This document shows positions 47,249-57,717 of a stretch of 64,000 nt of DNA, piece after piece. Source of the DNA: Aspidiotus rigidus (taxonomy: Eukaryota; Arthropoda; Insecta; Hemiptera; Diaspididae); NCBI GenBank assembly GCA_035079385.1, contig JAVHKY010000015.1, positions 1,550,001-1,614,000 of the forward strand, written 5' to 3'. Below the pieces are notes generated by a model. It was not told the DNA's origin. It was given only the letters and a program-made list of their open reading frames with translations, and searched no databases. Numbering within the stretch: the stretch's first letter is position 1; the number at the start of each line of letters is the position of its first letter. Both the position numbers and the translations under genes were made by a program.

Positions 47249-48280
47249 CCGGGTAGGGAAACCCAGGCGATGGCTTTCGTAGGGTCGCGGTCGTTTGCTG
47301 GGGTGTCGCTACCTCAGCCGAGTTCACGGGTATGAGCTCAGGCAGAAGCTAGGTACCGTAGCAGGCACTGGCTGACTCCCTAGATGATCGCTTGAGATCC
47401 GAGCCAACTTCACGACTACAGCGTTGGGCACGGCTGCAATTGTTTTGGCGCCTATAACTTGACCTGTCTGCTTACCCGTACTCTGCTAGCGCCTGACTCG
47501 ATTAATTTCATGAGAACTCTTGCCTTGTGCCACCACTTAGAATTCTTATTGCTCGTTTTTCATTGAAAAAGTCGACGCTCAAGTCGTTTTGTGGACGAGA
47601 TCGAAATTCCATCCCGAGTTTGCTTTTAGGAATGACTTCTGATGACTTGACTGTAGGAAGTGGAAAATGGCAGGCATGATGAAACACGGGTAAAGAACAC
47701 GAGTAGTAGATGACTGTAACGGTGAGGTTGATCAGTAAATCGATCCGAACTTCCAACCTGTTCGTTTTCTTTGGTAAAGTGTGAGAGCATGAATATATTT
47801 CTAGTTGCTCAATTTTGATACGGAAACCAGAAATCACTTTGAATTCAATGATCAAGGGCATTCATCAGCTGCGTTTCGACTTGACAAAGTTTGAGAAAGG
47901 TTTTCTCGTGTTTCTTTCTTTTGTGCTCGAATAATGTTTTGTAATCTAAGTTTTGAAAATCCGGAGTGTGCCCGGTATTTTCCTGGACTTTTTGGACCTC
48001 TACTGCGTATCTTCTATCAGTGAAAATATCAACGTGAACGCCCACCTCTTGAAGCTTTTGGTCGTTGAGATTTTTCAAAAGGCTATAGTGGTACAGTCGT
48101 CCGGGCGGGAAACCCAAGCAGTGGCTCTAGCGGGGTTGTAGGCTGAGGGGACGCTACCTCATTTGAATTCATAGTCTGCACATCCGCTGATGAGGCGGAA
48201 GGAACTCTAGGTTTACCTACCAAAGTTCACAGGCTAAACTTACGCTGATGAGGCAGAAAGAGCTCTAGGTTTACCTGGTG
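47241..48280. repeat. Duplicated module and 59-bp tandem repeat
   Basis: CAGTCATCCGGGTAGGGAAA at 47242 onward is homologous to CAGTCGTCCGGGCGGGAAAC at 48094 onward; both continue through CCCA(A/G)GC, TGGCT and a GCTACCTCA block for about 80 bp. After the second copy, CGCTGATGAGGCGGAAGGAA at about 48184 is repeated at about 48243 with a 59-bp period. Between the copies, a minus frame (48117-47845, 90 codons) is open but unrecognised. Confidence 0.6.
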
Positions 48281-50044
48281 GACAATGGTACATCCAACGT
48301 AAATAAACCAACAGGAATTGGAAAGGTTTTACGTCTTGTATATTCTCGTTGTAGTATAAACTCTCTCTTTGTATCTCTCTTGATAAGTAGCTTATATTAT
48401 ATATATTTCCATGGATAAATGATATCCTCAATACTCCCTCCTCCTCGGCGCTGGAAATTTTGATTCTTGTGAATTAATGATCGATTTTTGTCGTAATAAT
48501 TTCCGTCGTAAGTGGTGATAATTTCGTCAATTACTTTAATCGTAAATACTCTTAATTTGTGTTCTGAAACAAATACAAAAATTATAATGAACAATTCCCA
48601 ATTTTTGTTCGCGAAGTGCAATGTTGTTCGATTGGTTATGCTTAGGTGAGAATATCGGCAAATTGATTTTTCGACTCAACCCACACAATTTTCATATCAC
48701 CAAATTCTACGGCTTCTCTTACTAAATGACTTCATGGGTTGATTAGATGTTTCAATTTTGATTTACCATCTACTTGAGTACATTGAATAGTCGCTTTATT
48801 ATCACGGTACACTGAGCGAGGAGAACGCTAGGCTCACCCCAAGAAAATCGCTGAAGACCTGGGACAGTTCTCTTAACTACAGCGTCGCGCGTAGATGAGT
48901 ATGTAATACGAAAACAATAAGCGATACCGGTGTATTCAAAATCCGATGGTCATAAAATTTGATGACGCGATAAATGAAATTATTCGGACGCGTTGATGCA
49001 CATGTCCATTGAAATCTTTTAATTCAACGTGAGTTCTAATGAATTCAATCAAATAGATGTTTTATGGCAGAATCTGCATCTTGATCAAATGGATCTTCAG
49101 GATCGGGATGCGCGCACTCCCCGTCCGCTTGGCGTATCATCTGCTTTTCCATCTATAATCCAGGTATCTAAAGAGCATTATCTTATACATTCACCCGTTC
49201 CCGATACAAACAACACTCGCTATGTCATTGTAGTCTGTACGACTCCCTAGGACTTATGGTTTGTTGGCGTCTCTCACTAATCTATATAGCAAACATAATC
49301 GTCACATGTTCGGCAGTTTGTGCAGGACATTGGGGATGTCCTGAGAGGGAAGAAGCAATATATTCTTAAAATTCTGCTTCTGCGATGCTGGCAGGCGCAG
49401 TTTCCTTTTTGGAGGTTGGGTGGGTTTCTTTGTTATAGTTTTTAGAGTACTGCACTCCTAAGCACTCGCCGATGTGGCCAGGTTTAAATCTACGCTCGTG
49501 TTTGCGTCTCGAATTTCGTTGTTTCTACGAAATACACAAAGACACACTTGCTGCACAGTGGACTTGAGTCTCTAATGTGGTGTGAAAAATTGAATAATCT
49601 ATGGGTCAAAAGATGTTGATGACGAGACGTGATCAACCATCCGATGTGTAGATTCGTTGATGTGAATTTTATTTTGAAGTTGAAACAATTTAATTTTTTT
49701 TTTTTTTTGGGGGGGGGGGGGTCAAATTGCGATCAATGTCAAGCTTATCCAAGTATTGGAAAATTTTGTAGGTGTCTAGTAGCTGAATTGGCCCAAAGTT
49801 CGTTGATATTGATACCTTTGATGTTCGAGGGAATAGTTTCAGTTTCTTGTTATGTTGTCGATAATTATCTCTTGATTATACTGGTGCTACTGGAGAATCC
49901 TCAAATTGAGCTGGATCGATAAGATCAGAAACGAAGAAGTCATGAGGAGAATTGGTCTCGACAGTCCTATCCTGCTGGGTCTTAAAACGAAAAACGAAAC
50001 AAATAATTGACAGAAATGAATATTGTATTCTTGTTAATTCGTTA
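48281..50044. other. Intergenic, no gene recognised
   Basis: No supported exon. A homopolymer junction of 15 T followed by 13 G lies at 49694-49721, a likely assembly or sequencing weak point. Confidence 0.45.
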
Positions 50045-50113
50045 GCTGCTTTACTACTCGCTATGGCATATAAAACCATTACGCTATACATTCTCCACGA
50101 GTAGTAAAGCAGC
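50045..50113. repeat. Perfect 16-bp inverted repeat
   Basis: GCTGCTTTACTACTCG (50045-50060) is followed after a 37-bp loop by its exact reverse complement at 50098-50113. No transposon ends were recognised around it. Confidence 0.8.
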
Positions 50114-50121
50114 ACAAAGTG

Positions 50122-50283
50122 TACATCGCGTCGCGACAGGTCTAATTCAGGGTTCCAAGAGACATTTCATGGACGGAGTTAGAAAGGATGAGCTCTTTCG
50201 TCTCGTAATGCAAGGCAAGGTGCCGCTGCCGGGCGAAGCTTCGCGAGGAAGAAGAAGACTCAGCTTACTTGGTAATGTGTAAA
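50122..50283 (+). pseudogene. LINE ORF2 C-terminal scrap
   Basis: The plus strand reads GLIQGSKRHFMDGVRKDELF, then RLVMQGKVP and SRGRRRLSLL before a stop. This fits the end of insect endonuclease-RT proteins (pattern DELLxLIMQGKIEGKRxxGRRRxSWL). It is only about 50 residues, with nothing recognisable before or after it. Confidence 0.45.
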
Positions 50284-52186
50284 ATAGTAATACTATATAT
50301 TTGTCTTCGATGTAATGTTGAGAGGCTAACCCTGTTTGGAGACGCATACAATTAAAAAAAATACTGTCTTCGATTCCCCCTCTCTCCCCTCATCTGTACA
50401 GCTCAAAGGTGAGGTTTTTTTCTATAGGAATCAGTTGAATCGGGTCAGAAGGATATCTACTGAGACCAACTTGACAAGATGCTGACTCCATCGACCTGCT
50501 ACGAGACGTGAGCACCAAATTAAAATCAACTGAAAGTAATTGATCTCATAATCTTGAATGTTTTCTACACAGTTCGAACTTGAATTTGTTTTCGCATTTT
50601 CGGTTATTTATGTGGGGGTTTCCAACCTATTGACTTGGTTTTTTATGTCAGCCTATGAATGAATTCACTGGGACTTCGAATATTTGCCTTCTCAAGAGGT
50701 AGAGGATATGCGAATTCAAGTTTCCAAGAACTGCAACAATTTTATCGATTTGGAACAATTTGGAATCGTAGTCCGTTTCTCGATCAAAGTTCTGAAGTCA
50801 ATTTTTCGAATGCGCGTGAACGTTCTCATTTTGTCAATCCGCAGCTCATATGTAACGTTTCATCAAGATATAGACATTCAATTCGGGTTATAAAGTTGCT
50901 GAAATGGATCTTGAATTACTTATTAAGTACAATGCTACGACAAGAATTCAGTAAACGATTTCAAAGACTAGCTGTCGCCAACAATGATATCCACGCGATG
51001 GTATAGTAGATTACCGGTACAAGGAAAAACTCAGAATGAAAATTCCGCTTTTTCGCACCGCAGACAGTGAAGAGCGAAAAAAGAGAAAAGGGTTGAAATA
51101 TAGTTTCTAATGTTCCATTATCGCGGTATAATTTAATTTTTTTTTTCTTTGTTTTTCACTTCCGGCTTGTCTTTTTCCTTGAACTAAATGATATTCTGAA
51201 GCGTTGGTGAAGCTATATTATTATTATTATTATATTATTATTTTGTGTACATACAAAAGTATCCAGCACAGTACGAATACCGTGAAATAATAATACTCGT
51301 ATGTGAAAAGAAAGAAAAAGAGAAAAAGGAAGAACGGAAGAAGGTGAAATATTTCAACTTTCAATTTTCGTCGGAAAGCGCGCCAAAATTTGTAATTTTT
51401 CATTCCAAAATGAAACTCATTCGCTTTTCGATTTCGCGCTGTAAAAGCAAATTTATTTTTCATTTTATTTCAACGAGCAACGAATAATATTCTCGGAAAT
51501 TTCAACGTCAATAAGCTATTTTCTTTAATTCTTTCACGAGGGAATAAAAAGAAAGACCAGGATTTACGTTAAGTACTGCATTAGATTTTTTTTTTTAAAT
51601 ACATAATGCATAATATTATTTTTCCTGCTCTCGCGCAATATTTGAATTTTATGAAATAAGAACCATTTTGTATTAACTCGCACGAAAGTGGTTTCCCGTA
51701 TATTCTTGCTACTTCTACCGTATAATACCGCGACAGTCTTTTCGTTAAATTCAGATAAATCTTTGCTAGGAACCTATGTTTGCGATCCATTTTAGAGCAG
51801 TTTGACTGTGGCAGGATCAGCTTCGATTATTACTGCAACGACGTCGCGGGTTATGGAAAAGAGTTTTCACGTACTAATATTTCGGCTGCTTTACGTAACC
51901 TCTTTGGCAATTCTATATCGTCGATTTGTTTCTTCCTTTCGAGTTTTTTTACATCGGGTGGTGAGTTACCAAGGCGATCCCGGTTGTTGAGCAGCTAGAC
52001 AAGAGGAGCACAAAATAATCTAAAATCAGAATCTATTTTGACGTCGCGTGTTGAATGGGCTTGCAAGCCGCTTTTGGTCCTCGAATTTTGCGGCAATGGT
52101 CGCGCGCAAAATAACGATAGATGTTAAGTAAATGCTCTCGTAAAGCATTCGAGGAGTCACATGAAGTGTGATATTCATCACGATTC
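50284..52186. other. Intergenic, no gene recognised
   Basis: AT-rich; an ATT microsatellite lies at 51221-51243. No exon or transposon protein recognised. Confidence 0.45.
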
Positions 52187-52346
52187 CCTGACATTTACCT
52201 GAATACAATAACCTGAAAACCGTTTGCCTGAATTATAAATCCCTGACAGTCAAATGCCTGAATAATATAAACCGGAAAAATGTTGCCCTGACTGCATAAT
52301 ACCTGACGAATTTTTACTTGAAAACCATGCCCCTGACTAGATAAAC
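52187..52346. repeat. CCTGA pentamer array with exact 15-nt spacing
   Basis: CCTGA (or CCGGA, CTTGA) begins at 52187, 52198, 52212, 52227, 52242, 52257, 52272, 52287, 52302, 52317 and 52332. From 52212 on, every step is exactly 15 nt. The 10 nt between pentamers are not conserved, only A/T-rich, so it is not an ordinary minisatellite. It lies just beyond the 3' side of the second MULE fragment (minus sense). Confidence 0.85.
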
Positions 52347-52559
52347 TATTAATTTTGTTATATTCCTGATATTCTTACATTAAAACTAACATTTCTCAGA
52401 TACTCAATGATGTCATCATTATCTTTGTACTGTTTGTATTGGTTGGCGATTCCATGTATCCGTTCTTGAAGGTCTAACCATTTCTTCTTGGGTGCTGTCT
52501 TCACCCGCATTCCCAGTGAGAGTTCCGCTGTACAAGTTTCTGTAAAGGCCTGCTCTTTT

Positions 52560-53090
52560 TATAGTTCTAACGTATAGATGTTGGGATTTCTTTAATGAAC
52601 ATATAGATGTCGGGATGACTTTTGGCCATCAGCCGATTGAATCAATTATGCCAGCCCTCAGAACAGTTATTGGTTTTATGTGAATTGTTGAGGGCTGACA
52701 GGTAATGACTCCATAACGTCGGCTTGTATCGCGGTGGGACAGCTTTACGGCGGCCTCAAGTTGGTTTGCCGGTTACATGCGTGTTTTGAAAGCAATTGAG
52801 TATCAGTTTGAGCTCTTCTCGCGCTTTACCGGCCAACAACCCTACTTCCTCATCAGGCACAAAAGCCAATGAAAGCACCACGTGTACAAACCGCCGTACA
52901 GAGACATTGGCGGGATCATTGTAGCGACCTTGGAGTCCCTTGGCTTGTACCCTTCTGAACATAGATTGGCCAATAGGTGGAAAAAACAACAAGAAACTGG
53001 CACACCTGGATAAACTTCCTCGCAGGCCCAAATGATTGCTAACTTGAAATCACTAATGATAAAGTGTATGAGAAAATACTATATAATTTT
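52560..53090 (-). pseudogene. Second MULE transposase fragment
   Basis: Minus-strand pieces read SDFKLAIIWACEEVYPGV and CCFFHL, then (53031-52756) IGQSMFRRVQAKGLQGRYND and FVHVVLSLAFVPDEEV, then about 52730-52570 with KTNNCSEGWHN, a stop, FNRLMAKSHPDIY. Each matches the MULE at 34.3-35.4 kb (LGQAMYRRIQNRGL, FTHVILALACVP, GWHHRFN) but with many differences, so it is a separate insertion. The first catalytic Asp region is missing and frameshifts are present. Confidence 0.8.
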
Positions 53091-54560
53091 ATGGGGTGCC
53101 AATATAGTCGCGTCGAACATGCTTGCCAACAGCGGTCTTCCACACTCTGAACCGGAATCGTGATCGAGTTCCCGCGGTCGTATGTTTCAAACAAATCTCT
53201 GCATTGAACGTAGTCACTGGGTAGAAATAGAAAATATTATGTTGGGTCGCTGCCTCATTTTCTCCCACAGCCGTCTATGGCGGGGCGTATTCGGCCAGGA
53301 GACCACGCGTCCCAAAGGAATGAGGATAAGTATCCAATACCTTTTGTACAAAAATTGTACTGGAGGCAAATTGTAGTAATATGAACGGTAAAGTACTCAT
53401 TAATGAGAAATTAAGAAAGGCCGAGCAGGCTTGTTCGATTAAATCGTGAATATAATTTTTTTGCCATTCTATAAACTTTCTATTCCTTGTTTTACTTGAG
53501 AATTTTCTGTTGCGTGACTTCCTCGAGAATAAACATACACTTGTGCTCTCGAATAATAGGTCTTTATTTCCGGATTTGCTCTTGTCACTTCTGAATGGGC
53601 TGTTTGTTATGGAGCGTCGATTGGATCAGAATGGTTGTTTACGGGTATACTCAAGCGTGTACAATGCTGGACAAGAAAAAGAAGAGAGGAAATTTAATGG
53701 GAAAAAAGCGTCAACAGAAATTGAAAACCGAATATAGTAGATTGAAACAGAGAAAGTTGGTTTTAACGTTACTTGAGTCAGGAATATAAACAATATACTA
53801 CAGGAAGGATGAGGCAGAGAAAAGAGAGCCTCTTCTGTGTACGGTACGTAACTTGAGAGTATAATATTGGTTCCTGTGTCCACGATTCTCGTTTGCTCTT
53901 TTTTTTCCGTTCTTTCTCTTTTATTGCCGTCATTTCAACATGTTTGTATTTATAGTCAACAGGATTGCAGCAATAAATCACTATATTTTTACGCTTTAGA
54001 ATCATAAAACATGAAGCTTTCACAATCACTATTGTTCTTATGCTTGCAAAATAGTTTTTGAAAGTGCCTACCAAACGCATACTCAATTCGGATCGCAGTA
54101 TAATCATGTGTTAGTATGGATACCTCGTTTTATTTCTGATCTTTGTACGCCGCAGTACTTTACCAAAGAATTATCGACGTTGCCTGAAAGAACGAAAGAA
54201 TGAAAAGAAGAAACGAATTATCCGAGAAGTTCGTAGCGTAAAAATTTTCTCGCGGAAAATGTGAAGTATCTTCCTGTAAAAATTTTATCTGTGCTGAATT
54301 AAACTTTACAAACTATATTTTTGAAGTTTTGAAAGTAGTGTCAGAGAGCGCTTTCTTGTGAGAGCGCATTTCACCCTGTCTTTTCTTTCGATAAGGAGAG
54401 AAAAGATGCGATGATAATTATGCAAAAAATACCTCATGGAGACGATATGGCGAATGTTTAGGAGAATAATCATGCTTAAGGCAACTCTCTGGTGATTTCA
54501 CTACGATCTCACTTTCGTCTGCTTTGAATCTGTTGATAACTGAATAGCGGCATGAGAAAT
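53091..54560. other. Intergenic, no gene recognised
   Basis: GC rises around 53110-53310 next to the MULE fragment, perhaps part of the same element, but no motif is recognisable. The rest is AT-rich. Confidence 0.4.
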
Positions 54561-54564
54561 TGTG

Positions 54565-54920
54565 TTAGAACACGCAAGAAAAGTTGAACCAAAGGCTGTG
54601 AAACGTACACTTTGGTTTTTGGTCATTGCCCTTTACCTCACCTAGATACAAATGAGGCTTCCTTTTACTCTCAGTGGACAAAGCATTTGCTCGATTGTGC
54701 AATGATACCTGGAACTTGAATGAATTAACGCAAAGTACAATAGTCCGATGCGTCTTTCCGAACCGAGTCGCCTGGACAAACAGATTATGGCCGCGGTGGA
54801 GACGGCACATAGTCTGAATCTTCCTCAATCCTGTTTCGGGAAACAGGATTGGGGTGGTTGGGACCACGTCACGTAACCGTGTCTCAGGGGCCAACATAAG
54901 GAGGACTAGAAAAAGGAAAA
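54565..54920 (-). CDS. Candidate short secreted protein (tentative)
   Basis: A minus frame ends at 54565. At its start, FFLFLVLLMLAPETRLRD reads as the hydrophobic core and cleavage region of a signal peptide, and a TTTTTCTAG acceptor (around 54908) sits within it, so a preceding exon could supply the start Met, as in the AAA-ATPase-like gene. The remaining 100 or so residues have four or five Cys, a basic RKPHLYLGEVKGNDQKPKC segment and no known domain. The GC content exceeds that of the flanks. A 26-bp palindrome lies inside it (54826-54851). No matching exon 1 was found and the frame could be chance. Confidence 0.25.
54826..54851. repeat. Perfect palindrome, 12-bp arms
   Basis: CAATCCTGTTTC, then GG, then GAAACAGGATTG: two 12-bp arms around a 2-nt centre. 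It would form a tight hairpin in DNA or RNA. Confidence 0.85.
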
Positions 54921-55410
54921 AATGAGTTTTATATTAGTAGTGTAGAAGCACAGCACACAGAGGAGGAGTAATTGCCCTTAGTGCAAAGGAAGTTGACAAT
55001 TTAAATTGTTGCGGTTACAATGCATCTTAACTGTTGAATCTTGATTTACTTCAGAGAGTGAGATAAGTGGTCACTGATTGAGAACATTATTCTGGATTGT
55101 AGCTTCTCGAACTGCAATTAAGAAGAAGGACCTAATCAAGAAATAAGTGAATCTTACAGCTTCTTTCGATATGCACATTGCTTGCTCATGTTCAGAGTCA
55201 GTCGTATTCTCAAAATCATCTTTCATGGTAGCCCAATTGAAAAAAACCATGAACATTCTTGAAGAAGTTCTTCTCTTTACGTTCAAACTAGGAGGTGGAA
55301 GAACGATGATCATCATGAGATTATGTGATTGGATACTTCATCGTCGTCGTCTTTGTCTTGTTGATGTTTGATAATATGGAGGATCTGTTCAATTATATAA
55401 CCGACATCCT

Positions 55411-55547
55411 GTTTTCGATCGTTAATTAATTATTTTATTTCATTTCGATTTCATTTCGAATACATCAATACAACAACGCGTAGTAGTAACAACGGAGGGA
55501 AAAAACCATAAGAATTATTGATAACGAGCGCAACAGTGTTGCCAACA
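55411..55547 (-). repeat. BEL/Pao terminal repeat, left copy (3' side)
   Basis: 137 bp, 96 bp of core plus the 41-bp end CATAAGAATTATTGATAACG...GCCAACA (55507-55547). Its reverse complement matches 60384-60508. It lacks the second 41-bp end that the right copy has; the outer flank changes abruptly at 55411. The core has a 12-bp extra duplication (TTTCATTTCGAT) not present on the right. Confidence 0.8.
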
Positions 55548-55650
55548 TGCTCCCCTCCATTGAGGGGACCTCAATAAGTAAATTTCAAAGAAAAATTGGT
55601 AAAATATAACCCAACGTAAAAAAAAATTAAGAAATTTAAAAAAGAAAAAT

Positions 55651-57717
55651 CTAAGCTACTGATGATTTGACATCTATGGGTAGCTGGACCAACTTGGTGA
55701 TTGGACGACGTTTAACTGCTCCATTGAACAAGACATCCACAACTCTCACCAGTCCATCATTTCCAGGGTACACCTCAGTAATTTTATCAAGGGGCCAAGC
55801 GAACGGTTTTGTCTCATCCTTGATGAGAACAATCTGGCCAACTTCCATATTGTTATTTTTTTGGTGCCATTTGTTACGCGATTGGAGCTGAGCGAGATAG
55901 TCCAACCGCCACTGTTTCCAGAAGCTGAAAAACCTTTGTCTGAATGCTTGTAAATTCTAACCAATGGACAAATTTGCGCATTCATCATCAATTTTTGGGA
56001 GATCGGTCATAGGACGACCTATGAGGAAGTGAGAGGGCGTAATGATAACTGTTCCCTGCTCTATTGTATTTCGGTAGGCTATTGGCCGTGAGTTGAGAAC
56101 TGCAGCTATGCGAGAAAATAATGTTCCGTACTCCTCAAATGTCAAGACAGCACCTTTGGTGACTGCAAGGAGCCGCTTTTTTGCAGATTTGACTGCTGCT
56201 TCAACTAGTCCGCCATGATGAGGACCAATTGGTGGATTGAATTTCCATTCAAAACCTTCTTGAGCTGCGAACTGAATACATTTATCTTCATTAAGCTCCA
56301 AACGATCAATGGTTTTTTTTTCTTGACCAAGTATATTAGCAGATCCGACAAAATTTCCGCCATTGTCTGAATAAGGCACAGCGGGACGTCCGCGTACAGC
56401 CTGAAACCTCATGAGGGCTTCCAAAAATTTATCTGTAGTTAGGTCTGCGACAACTTCAATATGCACACTCCGTGTGACAAAACAGACAAATATTGCCGCA
56501 TATGTTTTGTAATATTTATGAGTCCGGTGATTAATACACTTCGTAGTAAACGGTCCGCAGAAGTCAACTTCAGTGGTGACAAATGGTAGAGCACAAGTTA
56601 CTCTTGATGATGGTAGGTTACCCATGAACTGATCGCAGGTACGAGCTTTCTGGCGGGCGCACACAACGCAATTGTGTACCATGGCTTTAATAATTTTATT
56701 ACGACCGCCGACAAACCAGTATTGGTGAACTAGTAGAGTAGATAATAACGATCTGTTGGCATGAAAATACTTTTCGTGTGTATAACGAACCAACAATTTA
56801 GTAAGATGCGATTTGGATGCAAGGATGATAGGGTGTTTTTTTTCAAAGCTGAAACTTGAATTTTGAAGTCTTCCGCCTACACGAAGTAATCCATCGTCTG
56901 TTAGTATTGGATACAACGCGCGCAGGGGACTCTTTTTGTGGATTTCTTGATTGTCTTGAATTCGAAAATACTCGTCAGGAAAATGTAGCATTTGATCTGC
57001 TACAAGAATTGTGCGAAAAGCTTCAGTGTATTCTGCAGTGTTGATTACAGCAGTTTGTAGTGGTGCTCTTCTGATGAACCTCAAAATATAGGCCACTACT
57101 CGAATCAAGCGGGGTAGAGAAGAAAAGTTTTTCCAAAAATTATAAGTTATGGTAGTAAGGAAGGTGACGTTCGAACCATTATTTTTACGTTTCTCTAATG
57201 CATTTTGAACATCTAAATTTGGTATAACGTGATAATTAAATGCATTCTTTTTGGATAGAAAATCAGGACCATGTATCCAAAAATGTTTCTTCTTCTGAAA
57301 TTCTTCAACAGTGAGCCCTCGGGTGAGTAAGTCCGCAGGGTTTGCTTGAGTAGGAACAAAACTCCAATGGATAAATGGAATAATTTCCTGAATTTTTCTT
57401 ACTCGGTTTTGGACAAACGTCTTCCAATTTGATGGATCTTTAGATAGCCAACACAGAACTGTGGTATTGTCTGTAAAGGCATGAATTTGATTGGTTGGTA
57501 CTTCTAAGGTTTGGGCAACGCGAGCTATTAATTTACAAGCTAGCAATGCGCTACAGAGTTCTAATTTTGCAATGGCCATACTTTTTATAGGGGCAACGTG
57601 CGTTTTTGAACAGAGCATATGACACTCAATTCCCAAATCACTTATTGAGCGTACGTACACAATGGCTCCATATGCCACTTCACTGGCGTCGCAAAAAACA
57701 ACAAGCTGTTTCGCCTG
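55651..57717 (-). pseudogene. BEL/Pao pol: RNase H, integrase and DUF5641
   Basis: One minus frame from about 57717, interrupted by a single TAG at 55957-55959. It opens with QLVVFCDASEVAYGAIVY (RNase H Asp), then IAKLELCSALLACKL and the AFTDNTTVLCWL acidic site. The integrase zinc motif (HEKYFHANR...HNCVVCARQKA) and the catalytic core follow: VDFCGPF, YSDNGGNF and GGLVEAAVKSAKK give the D,D,E. HFLIGRPMTDLP marks the end of the core. After the TAG, SRNKWHQKNNNMEVGQIVLI and YPGNDGLVRVVDVLFNGAVK form the DUF5641 tail. It is joined to the RT frame by a +1 shift at about 57715. Confidence 0.88.

Noticed and set aside
48184..48260. CTGATGAG occurring twice, as in a hammerhead ribozyme core
   Set aside because: The second conserved box (CGAAA) and pairing stems are absent; the sequence is a 59-bp tandem duplicate.
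49694..49721. Functional homopolymer element (15 T then 13 G)
   Set aside because: More likely a slippage or assembly artefact; nothing around it suggests a role.
52187..52346. CRISPR-like array with 10-nt spacers
   Set aside because: A 5-nt repeat with 10-nt spacers in eukaryotic DNA is far too short for CRISPR.
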